A stretch of 22,807 bases of DNA. Origin: ANME-2 cluster archaeon. Lineage in GTDB: Archaea; Halobacteriota; Methanosarcinia; Methanosarcinales; Methanocomedenaceae. Position 1 is the stretch's first letter. Every line of letters starts with the position of its first letter. Made by a program: the position numbers and the translations under genes. The DNA lies in the NCBI GenBank assembly GCA_022353185.1, contig JAKRWB010000500.1, positions 1 through 22,807 on the forward strand, read 5' to 3'. Below are positions 5,656 through 13,930 of the stretch, one piece after another. The notes beneath the pieces were generated by a model that worked only from the letters and a program-made list of their open reading frames with translations, was not told the DNA's origin and searched no databases.

Positions 5656-6090
5656 ATGTTAGAAACCATTCCGCTTTATGTTAGTTTATTTTTCACAAGC
5701 TTCCTTGCTTCCTCTATATTTCCTCTGGGTTCAGAAGGATTAGTAGTTTACCTTATCACACAAGGTCACAGCATTGGAACCGTTGTAATTATAGCCTCAA
5801 TAGGGAATTACCTTGGCGCCTGCACCACGTATCTGCTGGGCTGGGTGGGGCGTGAAAAATATCTCGAAAAATACCTGCGAATGAAACAAAGTGAACTGAA
5901 AAAGGGTGAACAAATATTCGAAAAGTATGGGCCTCCAATATTATTGTTCACATGGGTTCCACTTGTTGGAGATGCTATAGCGGCAATTGGTGGTATATTC
6001 AAACTTAATTTTGTCGTTTTTTCAATATATGTATTCATTGGAAAATTTATTAGATATTTAGCTGTAGCATACCTGGCTGGATTGATATGA
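5656..6090 (+). CDS. YqaA-like membrane protein of the DedA/VTT superfamily
   Basis: A 144-residue integral membrane protein with an N-terminal re-entrant/transmembrane segment (ETIPLYVSLFFTSFLASSIF), a second hydrophobic segment (GTVVIIASIGNYLGACTTYLLGW), a charged amphipathic middle (REKYLEKYLRMKQSELKKGEQIFEKYG) and two more hydrophobic segments at the C-terminus. The motif ILLFTWVPLVGDAIAAIGGIFKL corresponds to the conserved PxxGDxxxxxxG region of YqaA/DedA proteins, which are linked to lipid scrambling or transport and membrane homeostasis. Length is typical for YqaA. No clear Shine-Dalgarno precedes ATG 5656. It stands alone; the substrate cannot be inferred. Confidence 0.82.
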   Translation: MLETIPLYVSLFFTSFLASSIFPLGSEGLVVYLITQGHSIGTVVIIASIGNYLGACTTYLLGWVGREKYLEKYLRMKQSELKKGEQIFEKYGPPILLFTWVPLVGDAIAAIGGIFKLNFVVFSIYVFIGKFIRYLAVAYLAGLI

Positions 6091-6104
6091 ATCAGATATC
6101 AGCC

Positions 6105-6245
6105 TCACGCCCCGTTCAATGTAAACTCCTCCACCCACTCGAACCCGAACTCATCCATATAATCGCAGCACGCCTGCTCGAACTCCCTGCGCTTTTGTGT
6201 GAGTTTAGCATGGGTGTCACTTCCAGGTTTGTTCCCATCAGGCAT
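6105..6245 (-). CDS. 46-residue hypothetical protein
   Basis: A short minus-strand frame between two plus-strand genes, ATG 6245 to TGA 6105-6107. It encodes a charged, helix-forming peptide ending in YMDEFGFEWVEEFTLNGA, with adjacent cysteines at 26-27. The GC content is higher than the flanks and the composition (HAKLTQKRREFEQACCDYMD) looks like real coding sequence. No ribosome site is visible. It could be a small gene or the preserved tail of a decayed larger one. Function unknown. Confidence 0.4.
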   Translation of the reverse strand: MPDGNKPGSDTHAKLTQKRREFEQACCDYMDEFGFEWVEEFTLNGA

Positions 6246-6309
6246 GATTGAATGATATCTATCAGTCAGTAGATAAGATTTATTGAACTATGCCCCCATA
6301 CGAAAGAGC

Positions 6310-6720
6310 ATGAAAAATGTATTCTTCCTGTGTGTGGGCAACTCCTGCCGCAGCCAGATGGCTGAAGGATTTGCCCGACATCACGGCTCAGACATCCTGG
6401 AAGCCCACAGTGCCGGCACCATGCCTGCATCCTTTGTGGCACCGAAAACCATAGAAGTCATGGGCGAGAAAGGCATAGACATCTCACACCAGTCACCCAA
6501 ACAGCTTGACCAGGCCCACCTGCCTGACTATGACATTCTCATATCCATGGGCTGCGGTGTGCAGGACACCTGCCCGGCCGAATATCTAAAAGACTTCACA
6601 GACTGGGGGCTGGATGACCCCATGGGGCAGCCTGTTGAAAAATACAGGCAGGTCAGGGATGGGATTGAGAGGCTGGTGCTGGAATTAATCGAAGGATTGG
6701 ATAATACGCATTTTGATTAA
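6310..6720 (+). CDS. arsC: Low-molecular-weight phosphatase family arsenate reductase (ArsC-like)
   Basis: A 136-residue protein with the phosphatase P-loop near the N-terminus, C8-VGNSC-R14 followed by SQMAEG, i.e. the CX5R motif. A second pair of cysteines, C82 and C88 in SMGCGVQDTCP, and the acid loop WGLDDP (D102-D103) match the thioredoxin-coupled arsenate reductase pattern, where the attack cysteine and two relay cysteines reduce As(V) to As(III). The spacing C82-C88 is one residue shorter than the C82-C89 known from Gram-positive enzymes. No arsenite pump or ArsR gene is adjacent, so a tyrosine phosphatase role cannot be excluded. The ATG at 6310 is chosen over TTG 6283 because family members begin shortly before the P-loop. 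Confidence 0.85.
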   Translation: MKNVFFLCVGNSCRSQMAEGFARHHGSDILEAHSAGTMPASFVAPKTIEVMGEKGIDISHQSPKQLDQAHLPDYDILISMGCGVQDTCPAEYLKDFTDWGLDDPMGQPVEKYRQVRDGIERLVLELIEGLDNTHFD

Positions 6721-6771
6721 CATATGGGGAAAAATGGTGGTTTTTGCTTCATATAATAATCAATCTAAAAT

Positions 6772-6811
6772 TTTATATACTACCAAATAGAATGATACTA
6801 ATTAGTAGTAT
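6772..6811 (+). promoter_or_regulatory. TATA-like box and palindromic operator candidate of the ATPase gene
   Basis: TTTATAT (6772-6778) lies about 40 bases before the ATG at 6815, predicting transcription start near 6800. Exactly there is the inverted repeat ATACTA (6795-6800) ATTAG TAGTAT (6806-6811), with the perfect 10-bp palindrome ACTAATTAGT at its centre (6797-6806). A further half-site ATACTA occurs at about 6777-6782. A repressor bound here would cover the start site, so autoregulation or stress control is plausible. Confidence 0.5.
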
Positions 6812-6814
6812 ATT

Positions 6815-8245
6815 ATGAAATTCCATAACAGAAACACTGAACTGGAAGAACTGGAACGCATCTGGGGATTATGCTCAGTGTCCTCACACTTCACCATACT
6901 TACTGGAAGAAGACGTGTGGGAAAAACAGAACTTGTCAAGCAGTTCTATGCAAATAAACCACATCTGTATTTCTTTATAGGGAGAAAAAAACCTGTTTTG
7001 CTCCTCGAAGAGCTGTCCGAAGTTGCCAGAACCGGAATCAAGGATTTCCCCACAATAGTCAAGTTCGACGAGTGGCTAAAATTCCTATTGAACAATGCAG
7101 AGCCAGGCACGGTCATATTCATTGACGAATTCCAGAACTTCAAATTTGTGGACGATAGCATTTTCTCGGATTTCCAGAAGGTGATTGACGAATACAAAAA
7201 CAAAGTGCAACTTCATATTATCGCAGCCGGTTCGCATATTACCTTGATGGATAAAATATTTGCTGACAGCAAAGAACCCCTGTTTGGCAGGGCCACAGAA
7301 AAATATGTGCTCAATCCCATGCAGTTCAAAGATATCTCAAAAATGCTATCTGATATAGGAATAACCAACATTGAAAGCCAGATACATTGGTATAGCATAT
7401 TTGGAGGAATACCAAAGTACTATGTAATGGCAGAAGAGCAAGGATTGTCTGGAATGGATATATTTTCTGCACTTAAAATACTCCTTTTCAGGGACTTTGC
7501 CCCCTTAAAAGAAGAAGCAAGAAGTGTTCTTACTGAAGAGTTCGGACGGGAACATCCATCCTTTTTCTCAATACTGGAAGCAGTCGCCCTGGGAAATTCC
7601 GAGATGACCACGATTGCAGATCGGTCAGGGATAAAAGTAAAAAGCATTACCAAATACCTTGGCCAGCTTGTAAAGGATTTCCGCTATCTGGACTACGAAG
7701 TCCCGGTCACTGAAGCAAGCCCGTGGAAAAGCAAGAAAGGAAGGTATTTCCTGAATGACAACTTCTTCAAGTTCTGGTTCAGATACATTTACAGGAATAG
7801 AAGCGACTATGAAATTGGCAATTACGACAAATTAATAGATAAGATACAGCGAGACTTTGAATCCTTTGTTGGGCGGGAATTCGAAAAGATATCCATTCAA
7901 TATCTAAAGGAACTTAACACACGAAACAAACTTCCGTTCACATTTTCCAAAATAGGTCGGTGGTGGCGCAAAGGATATGAAATCGATATCATTGCCACTG
8001 ATGATAATTCAAAGAAGATCCTTTTTGGAGAATGCAAGTGGCAAAACCGCAAAACTGGCATAGATGTGCTTGCTACCCTGATGGATAAATCAAGGTTTGT
8101 AGATTGGAATATTAATAATAGGACAGAGTACTTTGTTGTGATATCAAAGTCAGGTTTTACAAAAAAAGCAGAGGAGTTCGCCGGCCAGAACAACGTAATC
8201 CTCGATACGCTACAAGACTTTAAAAATTTCCTTGATCACCCGTGA
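6815..8245 (+). CDS. Archaeal-type P-loop ATPase with C-terminal DUF234 / PD-(D/E)XK-like domain
   Basis: A 476-residue member of the archaeal ATPase (Arch_ATPase, PF01637-like) family found in many copies in archaea. Walker A is GRRRVGKT (31-38) and Walker B is VIFIDEFQNF with D104-E105. The middle holds a winged-helix-like segment (residues about 245-290). The C-terminal DUF234-like region contains GREFEKISIQYL and the nuclease-type motif EID (389-391) followed by FGECKW (E406, K408), matching the D-(E)XK arrangement of PD-(D/E)XK enzymes. The biological role of this family is poorly defined; a DNA-related stress or mobile-element function is commonly suspected. Its stop overlaps the 3' end of the convergent 154-residue gene by 10 bases. 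The promoter carries a palindrome. Confidence 0.88.
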   Translation: MKFHNRNTELEELERIWGLCSVSSHFTILTGRRRVGKTELVKQFYANKPHLYFFIGRKKPVLLLEELSEVARTGIKDFPTIVKFDEWLKFLLNNAEPGTVIFIDEFQNFKFVDDSIFSDFQKVIDEYKNKVQLHIIAAGSHITLMDKIFADSKEPLFGRATEKYVLNPMQFKDISKMLSDIGITNIESQIHWYSIFGGIPKYYVMAEEQGLSGMDIFSALKILLFRDFAPLKEEARSVLTEEFGREHPSFFSILEAVALGNSEMTTIADRSGIKVKSITKYLGQLVKDFRYLDYEVPVTEASPWKSKKGRYFLNDNFFKFWFRYIYRNRSDYEIGNYDKLIDKIQRDFESFVGREFEKISIQYLKELNTRNKLPFTFSKIGRWWRKGYEIDIIATDDNSKKILFGECKWQNRKTGIDVLATLMDKSRFVDWNINNRTEYFVVISKSGFTKKAEEFAGQNNVILDTLQDFKNFLDHP

Positions 8246-8700
8246 TAATACGTGGGCTCATCAGGCTTCTTCTCTGCCTGTTTGCCCTTGAAGTTAATAG
8301 CTGGCAGCGGCACAGCAGGCGGCAGACCCAGCGTCTTTGACATGGTCAATGCCAGAGGTGCCAGATTGTTCACCATGGTATTGGCAATCTCATTTTGCAC
8401 ATTGGTCGGTGCAGACCCACCGGTCCACTCCTTATGCATCGCCTCCAGGTCACCCTCCTGGTAATAATCCGTGCTACCCTCAAACCTGATATAACCGATA
8501 TTTGGATTCAGGTAATTGATGGACATTGCATACTCCAACTTAATCACCTGCTTTTTGCCAAAAGGAGTGTTCTGCTCAACCAACGAGGGATTTCTTATGT
8601 TGATATCAAAATTAATATTGATACTCTTGTTCTGCCTGGCACTTTCAGCACCTGCAAACGACTTTGATTCGATCTGATTTACCTGGAAACCTATAATCAT
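8236..8700 (-). CDS. Conserved-looking 154-residue protein downstream of the ribosomal operon
   Basis: A soluble protein rich in predicted beta strands: MIIGFQVNQIESKSFAG, then SININFDINIRNPSLVEQ, then IKLEYAMSINYLNPNIGYIRFEG. A helical C-terminus follows (NVQNEIANTMVNNLAPLALTMSKTLGLP) with a proline- and lysine-rich tail. The strand pattern with NPNIGYIRFEG followed by a long helix recalls SecB-like chaperone folds and related archaeal proteins, but I cannot name a family with confidence. A good GGTGA ribosome site stands 6 bases before the ATG at 8700. It lies 117 bases after rps10, beyond a hairpin, and its 3' end overlaps the convergent ATPase gene by 10 bases. Confidence 0.68.
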   Translation of the reverse strand: MIIGFQVNQIESKSFAGAESARQNKSININFDINIRNPSLVEQNTPFGKKQVIKLEYAMSINYLNPNIGYIRFEGSTDYYQEGDLEAMHKEWTGGSAPTNVQNEIANTMVNNLAPLALTMSKTLGLPPAVPLPAINFKGKQAEKKPDEPTYYHG

Positions 8701-8741
8701 GCTTTTTCACCATACTAAAAATAAAGGGTAAGAACAATAAA

Positions 8742-8761
8742 GATTGGGTTACCCCCCAATC
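8742..8761 (-). terminator. Hairpin terminator candidate after rps10
   Basis: GATTGGG (8742-8748) and CCCAATC (8755-8761) form a 7-bp stem with a 6-base loop. On the minus strand it is followed by TTTATTGTTCTT. It lies 56 bases beyond the rps10 stop and probably ends or attenuates the fusA-tuf-rps10 transcript before the 154-residue gene. Confidence 0.6.
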
Positions 8762-8817
8762 CTGTCTCAATTATCGGTCTGTAAAGACCCACGGTATTAA
8801 AACCACCGCAAAAACAT

Positions 8818-9129
8818 CTAAGAAGTCAACACTATCTCTATGCTGATATCCTTCGGAACCTGTATGCGCATAAGCTGGCGCAACGCCCGCTCGTCTGCAT
8901 CAAGGTCAATAAGCCGCTTGTGCACCCTCATCTCCCAGTGGTCCCAGGTGGAAGTGCCCTCTCCGTCCGGACTCTTCAGGGTTGGTACCTTCAGCTTCTT
9001 CGTGGGCATGGGTATGGGACCAGCCATGTTCACACCGGTCTTTATTGCAATATTCTTGACCTGTTCACATACATTATCCAGAGTTGACGGGAGTGTCCCA
9101 GTTAATCGAATCCTTGCTTTCTGTGCCAT
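8818..9129 (-). CDS. rps10: 30S ribosomal protein S10 (uS10)
   Basis: Component of the 30S subunit head. With the ATG at 9129 the protein is 103 residues, the archaeal norm: [28 protein letters not shown], then [40 protein letters not shown], ending [14 protein letters not shown]. The loop [19 protein letters not shown] and the block [13 protein letters not shown] are uS10 signatures. A GGAGATT ribosome site precedes the ATG, so the in-frame ATG at 9153 is not used. It is the third gene after fusA and tuf, 43 bases beyond tuf, an arrangement conserved in archaea and bacteria. Confidence 0.97.
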   Translation of the reverse strand: MAQKARIRLTGTLPSTLDNVCEQVKNIAIKTGVNMAGPIPMPTKKLKVPTLKSPDGEGTSTWDHWEMRVHKRLIDLDADERALRQLMRIQVPKDISIEIVLTS

Positions 9130-9152
9130 TAATGAATCTCCAAAATTTAACA

Positions 9153-9182
9153 AAAAGAGAAATGGGGAGGCCTTATGGCCTC
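9153..9182 (-). terminator. Hairpin across the tuf stop codon with T-run (attenuator candidate)
   Basis: On the minus strand GAGGCC ATAA GGCCTC (plus 9167-9182) forms a 6-bp stem whose loop contains the tuf stop TAA, followed by CCCATTTCTCTTTTTG. The stem is GC-rich with a T-run about 12 bases later. Because rps10 follows closely, partial termination or transcript-end processing between tuf and rps10 is more likely than full termination. Confidence 0.4.
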
Positions 9183-10441
9183 GCCTTTATACTTATGACC
9201 ATGCCAGCTGCAACGGTCTGTCCCATATCACGGATAGCGAAGCGACCCATTTGTGGAATCTCCTTCACATTCTCAATGACCAGTGGCCTGGTAGGCTTTA
9301 CGGTCACGATAGCTGCATCTCCAGCTTTGATGAATGCGGGGTTCACTTCCTTCACTTCACCGGTCTTTGGGTCCAGTTTCTTGTCAATTGACATAAAGGT
9401 ACACGCAGTTTGTGCTGTATGGCAGTGGAACACGGGTGTGTAACCTACTGATATAGCAGACGGATGCTGAAGCACAACTATCTGTGCAGTAAACTCTTCA
9501 GCAACTGTTGGTGGTTTTGATGTATGTCCGCATACATCGCCTCTTCTGACATCATTCTTGCCAATACCCCTTACGTTCCAGCCGATATTATCGCCTGGCT
9601 TAGCCTCGTTCTGTTCTTCATGATGCATTTCAATGGACTTGACCTCACCGGAAGCGCCGCTTGGATTGAAAATGATTTTATCGCCTTTCTTCATAATACC
9701 GGTCTCAACACGTCCCACTGGTACAGTGCCAATACCGCTTATAGTGTAAGCATCCTGCACAGGGATACGCAGTGGCAGGGTTGTTGGCATTTCAGGTTCC
9801 TTCAGTTCGTCAAGTGCTTCCAGGATTGTTGGGCCTTTATACCATTTGGTATTCTCGCTATGGGTTGCAATATTGTCACCCTGGAACGCAGATGTTGGAA
9901 TAAAGTGCATATCTGCGGGTTTGAATCCTACGATCTTCAGCAGTGCGCTGACATCTTCCTTGGCCTTGTTATACTTGGCCTCATCGTAGTTGATCTCATC
10001 CATCTTATTGATTGCAATGATCAACTGGGTGATACCCAGTGTCCGGGACAGGAACACGTGTTCCTTGGTCTGGGCCTGTACACTGTCCTTACCGGAAACC
10101 ACAAGAATTGCAGCGTCTGCCTGGGATGCACCTGTGATCATGTTCTTGACAAAGTCACGGTGACCGGGACAATCCACTACAGTAAAATAATACTTAGCAG
10201 TATCAAATCGCTGGTGTGCGATATCAATGGTTATACCCCTCTCACGCTCTTCTTTAAGGGAGTCCATGACCCATGCAAAAGCAAAGGATTCCTTACCTTT
10301 TGCTTTGGCTTCTTCTCTAAACTTTTCAATTACATGTGCCGATACGGCACCTGTATCATACATCAGCCTTCCTACAAGGGTTGATTTCCCATGATCGATA
10401 TGACCGATGACTGCCAGATTCAAATGTGGTTTCTCTGCCAT
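9173..10441 (-). CDS. tuf: Translation elongation factor 1-alpha (aEF-1A / EF-Tu homologue)
   Basis: GTPase that delivers aminoacyl-tRNA to the ribosomal A site. The 422 residues match archaeal EF-1alpha. Seen: G1 loop GHIDHGKS (13-20), switch I ERGITID (about 67-73), G3 DCPGH (90-94), G4 NKMD (145-148), and the domain 2/3 blocks [29 protein letters not shown] and [11 protein letters not shown], ending [17 protein letters not shown] strong GGAGGATT ribosome site is 5-6 bases before the ATG. It lies 117 bases downstream of fusA, in a gap with TATA-like AT-rich boxes, so it may have its own promoter besides read-through. Confidence 0.98.
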   Translation of the reverse strand: MAEKPHLNLAVIGHIDHGKSTLVGRLMYDTGAVSAHVIEKFREEAKAKGKESFAFAWVMDSLKEERERGITIDIAHQRFDTAKYYFTVVDCPGHRDFVKNMITGASQADAAILVVSGKDSVQAQTKEHVFLSRTLGITQLIIAINKMDEINYDEAKYNKAKEDVSALLKIVGFKPADMHFIPTSAFQGDNIATHSENTKWYKGPTILEALDELKEPEMPTTLPLRIPVQDAYTISGIGTVPVGRVETGIMKKGDKIIFNPSGASGEVKSIEMHHEEQNEAKPGDNIGWNVRGIGKNDVRRGDVCGHTSKPPTVAEEFTAQIVVLQHPSAISVGYTPVFHCHTAQTACTFMSIDKKLDPKTGEVKEVNPAFIKAGDAAIVTVKPTRPLVIENVKEIPQMGRFAIRDMGQTVAAGMVISIKARP

Positions 10442-10461
10442 TTTTAATCCTCCAAATTATT

Positions 10462-10515
10462 AATTTAAATATATCTGAATTTCTGTCTCATTATATCTTT
10501 TACTGCTTTTAAACT
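10462..10515 (-). promoter_or_regulatory. Possible internal promoter for tuf
   Basis: The fusA-tuf gap contains several TATA-like stretches on the minus strand: AAAGATATAA (around 10491-10500), GTTTAAAAGC (around 10507-10516) and ATATATTTAAATTA (10462-10475). The last is too close to the start, as a start site 25 bases away would remove the ribosome site, so one of the first two is the better candidate. Positional evidence only. Confidence 0.35.
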
Positions 10516-10558
10516 TTGTGTCGTTATTACCTGATGCAAAAGCACTTCCTACACAAAT

Positions 10559-12751
10559 TTACAAACCCACGAAATCACTGGCTTTTGGCATTTCGGCCTT
10601 TAATCCTTTCCGCTGCCGTATCTTTGTTACTACATCCTTTAATAAACTCATTGGAAGCGGTTCAAATCCAGCAAATTCCGTACTCCACGAAGCCCGCCCT
10701 TCGGTTGCAGAGCGGATATCACCGGCAAACCCGAACAGTTCCGCTACCGGAGCCCTGCTTTCAATAATGGTCAAATCCCCTTCCTGGGTCATGTTACTGA
10801 TAACACCCCTGCGCCCCTGTATTTCTGAAGTGGCTCCACCCATACTGTTCTGTGGTGTCTGGATGAATACATTCTGGTAGGGCTCAAGCAATGTATCGTC
10901 AGCCGATAACATGGCTGCCTGTATAGCAGAGCGAACTGCCGGAATCACCTGTGCAGGACCCCTGTGTACGGCATCTTCATGGAGTTTTGCATCTACGAGT
11001 ATGACCTTGATAGCCTGGCATGGCTCCCTGCTGAGTGGTCCGCCAACCATGACCTCTTCAAAACCATCAATTACTAATTCCATAGTCTCGTTCATGTACT
11101 GGATACCTTTTGTCATATCAATCAGAATATTCGACTCATAAATTTCTGAAATGCTTTTTGCTTCATCCTTACTGAAACCTACTTCCATGAACTTCTCACG
11201 GCGTTCCACTTCGGGCATGCGCATGGACACCTCCCCTGACTTGATAAGGTCTACTACCTCATTGGACAGGGGTTCAACCTCAATATAGAATCGGTTATGC
11301 CTGTTAGGACTCTTACCTTCCACCGGACCCGCATGTTTCTGCACAGTTTCCCTGTACACCACAATAGGCGGACTGGTGGTAATCTCCACACCTTTATCCC
11401 TCTCTATCCTGTGTCCAATGACCTCAAGATGAAGTTCTCCCATACCTGACATCAGGTGTTCGCCGGTCTCTTCATTGATAGTGATTTTAAGGGTATTATC
11501 CTCCTTTGCCACCTGCCTCAGCACTTCCACCAGTTTTGGCAGGTCTTTCATGTGCTTCGCTTCAACTGCCACAGTGACCACTGGCTCACTTGCATGCTTT
11601 ATAGACTCGAACGGGATCATATCAGCCTTGCTTGAAACGGTCGCACCCACATACGCATCTTTCAGACCAGTAACTGCTGCAATGTTTCCGCCCGGTATCT
11701 TCTCAACTTCAAGTCGCTCAGGACCCATAAATACACCCACTTGCTGCAACCTGTTGGTCTTGGTTGAGCCGGAAACGTGCAGTTCCATACCCCTTTTCAA
11801 GGTACCGCTAAACAACCTGCCAGTTGCGACTTCACCTGCGTGAGGATCCAATGAGATATTAGTGACCATTAGTGCCACATCACCTTCCTTGTTGGCAGAC
11901 ACCATATCCTTATATTCCTGGGATTCCTTATCACCGTGCCATATCACATTCACCCTGTCCTTCTGGGCAACCAGCGGATTGGGAAGGAACCTGATTATTG
12001 TATCATTCAACACTTCATGGAGCGGGCATCTCTCTGCCAGTTCTTTCTGGTTCTCTTCTTTACAATAATTAAATACATCGTTGAACGTAACACCAGACTT
12101 TTTCATGTACGGTACGCTGATGGCCCAGTTATACAATGCAGAGCCGAACACTACAGTACCCTCTGCCGCATCCATTCGCCATCCTGCTTTGTATTTCGCC
12201 TCGTTCATGCCCTTAATGAGCTTGTTCACGTGGTCAATGACCTTACCCAGCCGGATCTGCATTTCCTGGGCGTCTACCTGCAGTTCGTTTATCAGTCTGT
12301 CAACTTTGTTGACGAACAGCACTGGCTTTACATGTTCTTTTAGCGCCTGCCTTAGCACGGTCTCGGTCTGAGGCATAGTACCTTCAACTGCATCCACTAC
12401 AACCACAGCACCGTCCACGGCCCTCATAGCTCTGGTCACGTCACCGCCGAAGTCCACGTGGCCCGGCGTATCAATAAGATTGATAAGATATTCTTGCCCC
12501 TCGAAATCGTGGACCATAGAAACGCAAGCAGAGTCAATAGTAATACCTCTTGCCTGTTCTTCCTCATCAGAATCAGTGAACAACTGCTTGCCTGCCAATT
12601 CCTTTGAAATCATACCGGCACCGGCAAGGATGTTATCTGTCAACGTAGTTTTACCGTGGTCGATATGTGCCACTATACCGATATTCCGGATATGTTCCGG
12701 GTCATTCATGAGCACGGTCACGCGCTCAACCATCTTTTTCCTTCGTCCCAT
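10559..12751 (-). CDS. fusA: Translation elongation factor 2 (aEF-2)
   Basis: GTPase driving ribosomal translocation. The 730-residue length and opening [18 protein letters not shown] are typical of Methanosarcinales EF-2. Seen: G1 AHIDHGKT (28-35), switch [11 protein letters not shown]3 [13 protein letters not shown]4 NKVDRL, and the domain IV tip [11 protein letters not shown] with H596, the expected diphthamide residue. The C-terminus ends KASDFVGL, as usual. A GAGGAAA ribosome site precedes the ATG. It follows rps7 by 118 bases, but a strong terminator hairpin and a TATA-like box in that gap indicate that fusA starts a new transcription unit with tuf and rps10. Confidence 0.98.
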   Translation of the reverse strand: MGRRKKMVERVTVLMNDPEHIRNIGIVAHIDHGKTTLTDNILAGAGMISKELAGKQLFTDSDEEEQARGITIDSACVSMVHDFEGQEYLINLIDTPGHVDFGGDVTRAMRAVDGAVVVVDAVEGTMPQTETVLRQALKEHVKPVLFVNKVDRLINELQVDAQEMQIRLGKVIDHVNKLIKGMNEAKYKAGWRMDAAEGTVVFGSALYNWAISVPYMKKSGVTFNDVFNYCKEENQKELAERCPLHEVLNDTIIRFLPNPLVAQKDRVNVIWHGDKESQEYKDMVSANKEGDVALMVTNISLDPHAGEVATGRLFSGTLKRGMELHVSGSTKTNRLQQVGVFMGPERLEVEKIPGGNIAAVTGLKDAYVGATVSSKADMIPFESIKHASEPVVTVAVEAKHMKDLPKLVEVLRQVAKEDNTLKITINEETGEHLMSGMGELHLEVIGHRIERDKGVEITTSPPIVVYRETVQKHAGPVEGKSPNRHNRFYIEVEPLSNEVVDLIKSGEVSMRMPEVERREKFMEVGFSKDEAKSISEIYESNILIDMTKGIQYMNETMELVIDGFEEVMVGGPLSREPCQAIKVILVDAKLHEDAVHRGPAQVIPAVRSAIQAAMLSADDTLLEPYQNVFIQTPQNSMGGATSEIQGRRGVISNMTQEGDLTIIESRAPVAELFGFAGDIRSATEGRASWSTEFAGFEPLPMSLLKDVVTKIRQRKGLKAEMPKASDFVGL

Positions 12752-12806
12752 CTCAATTTCCTCTGAAAAGTTTTAACATCTGGATAAATAAGTAAAATTT
12801 ACCATA

Positions 12807-12817
12807 CTTTAAATATG
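12807..12817 (-). promoter_or_regulatory. TATA-like box for fusA
   Basis: Minus-strand CATATTTAAAG is centred about 60 bases before the fusA ATG, predicting a start near 12786 and a leader of about 35 bases that contains the GAGGAAA ribosome site. It lies immediately downstream of the terminator hairpin of the preceding operon, as expected of an independent promoter. Confidence 0.5.
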
Positions 12818-12822
12818 ACTGT

Positions 12823-12860
12823 CCTAAAAAACAATTGCGGCATACCAAAAGTATGCCGCA
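12823..12860 (-). terminator. Strong hairpin plus T-run terminator after rps7
   Basis: TGCGGCATAC (12836-12845), loop CAAAA, GTATGCCGCA (12851-12860): a perfect 10-bp stem. On the minus strand it is followed by ATTGTTTTTTAGG, with a T6 run at plus 12824-12829. It lies 9 bases after the rps7 stop codon. This is the clearest terminator in the window and separates the RNA polymerase-rps7 operon from fusA. Confidence 0.82.
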
Positions 12861-12869
12861 GTATAGCAT

Positions 12870-13430
12870 TTACCGTGCAGCCTTCGCAACCCGTTCCTTT
12901 CCTTCCTTTCTATTGATGGAATAGGACTTGATATCGTAATTCGCTGCTGCGATTATCTCGTTTGCCAGTGTCTCTTCAATGGGACGCCGGCTCTTAAAGG
13001 CTGACTTTTGTGCACCCTGGGCGATAAGCTTCAATGCAGTATCCACCCTGCGCTGTGGAGCACTGTCCACTGCCTTGGGTACTGCAATACCACCATATTT
13101 CAACCTGACCGTTTCCTCCCTGGGTCCGGCATTGATAATTGCATTCACCAATACCTGAATGGGGTTTTCCTTTGTCTTCTTGTTGATAATATCAAAGGCA
13201 CCATTCACAATCTTATAAGTGGTCATCTTCTTGCCAGTGTTACGCTCGGTCAGCATCAATTTATTGATGAGCCTTTCAACAATGTGCTGGTTCGATTTGT
13301 TGAACTGCTGCCTGGCATGTTTCCCGCCAGAATAAGGCAGAATAACAGGAGTGATATTGATATATCTCTGAAGACCGATATCACGAACCTCCACTTCAGT
13401 TGATTCCCATTTATCAAATAATTTGTACAT
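12870..13430 (-). CDS. rps7: 30S ribosomal protein S7 (uS7)
   Basis: Primary 16S rRNA-binding protein of the 30S head. The 186-residue product has the archaeal N-terminal extension ([20 protein letters not shown]), then [40 protein letters not shown], and the conserved core [26 protein letters not shown] and [16 protein letters not shown]. The end [14 protein letters not shown] matches the rRNA-binding C-terminus. GAGGT stands upstream of the ATG, and the rps12 stop is only 4 bases before, so the two are translationally coupled. It is the last gene of the long operon, just before the strong terminator. Confidence 0.97.
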   Translation of the reverse strand: MYKLFDKWESTEVEVRDIGLQRYINITPVILPYSGGKHARQQFNKSNQHIVERLINKLMLTERNTGKKMTTYKIVNGAFDIINKKTKENPIQVLVNAIINAGPREETVRLKYGGIAVPKAVDSAPQRRVDTALKLIAQGAQKSAFKSRRPIEETLANEIIAAANYDIKSYSINRKEGKERVAKAAR

Positions 13431-13434
13431 ATAT

Positions 13435-13863
13435 CTACCTCATTGGTTTTTCCTTACGATTAATAACCATTTGTCTGAGAGGCACATTGTTCACCGCAGT
13501 CACTTTGAACCGAACTCCGGGAATATCACCCATTGCACCGCCCATCCGGCCGCCAATACGCTCTACAGTAACCTCATCATGTTCATCGATAAAACTAATA
13601 GCGCCATCTCCTGGACAGAAGGCAGTAACCTGTCGTCCGTTCTTGATCAACTGTATCCTGACACATTTGCGTATTGCTGAGTTGGGCTGTTTTGCTTCAA
13701 CACCCACTTTTTCAAGCACAATTCCTCGTCCCATGGGTGCCCCTCCCATAGGGTCTGATTTCACATTGAGCCGCAATGCACGCCTGAAGTATGTCCTGTC
13801 ACTCCATCTGAAGTTTTCCCTGTCACTTTTCAATTTCCGTGCGGCGTATTTTCCATTTCCCAT
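13435..13863 (-). CDS. rps12: 30S ribosomal protein S12 (uS12)
   Basis: Decoding-centre protein of the 30S subunit. The 142-residue length is the archaeal form. Seen: [20 protein letters not shown], the variant-rich middle [20 protein letters not shown], the universally conserved [20 protein letters not shown] around residues 58-77, and [23 protein letters not shown], in the region where bacterial S12 carries streptomycin-resistance sites. It lies 67 bases after nusA, a gap with AT-rich TATA-like bases (TAATATAAAA on the minus strand) that could hold an internal promoter, and 4 bases before rps7. Confidence 0.97.
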   Translation of the reverse strand: MGNGKYAARKLKSDRENFRWSDRTYFRRALRLNVKSDPMGGAPMGRGIVLEKVGVEAKQPNSAIRKCVRIQLIKNGRQVTAFCPGDGAISFIDEHDEVTVERIGGRMGGAMGDIPGVRFKVTAVNNVPLRQMVINRKEKPMR

Positions 13864-13930
13864 CTATGTTACTTCCTGTAATATTCTAATTTTATATTAA
13901 TACTATATATTATTGTCAAATGTATGTGGG

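Noticed and set aside
9524..10384. A 286-residue plus-strand frame opposite tuf
   Set aside because: It lies entirely antisense to EF-1alpha, whose protein is unmistakable; the translation is Cys/His-rich without any family resemblance, as expected from the mirror of a codon-biased gene.
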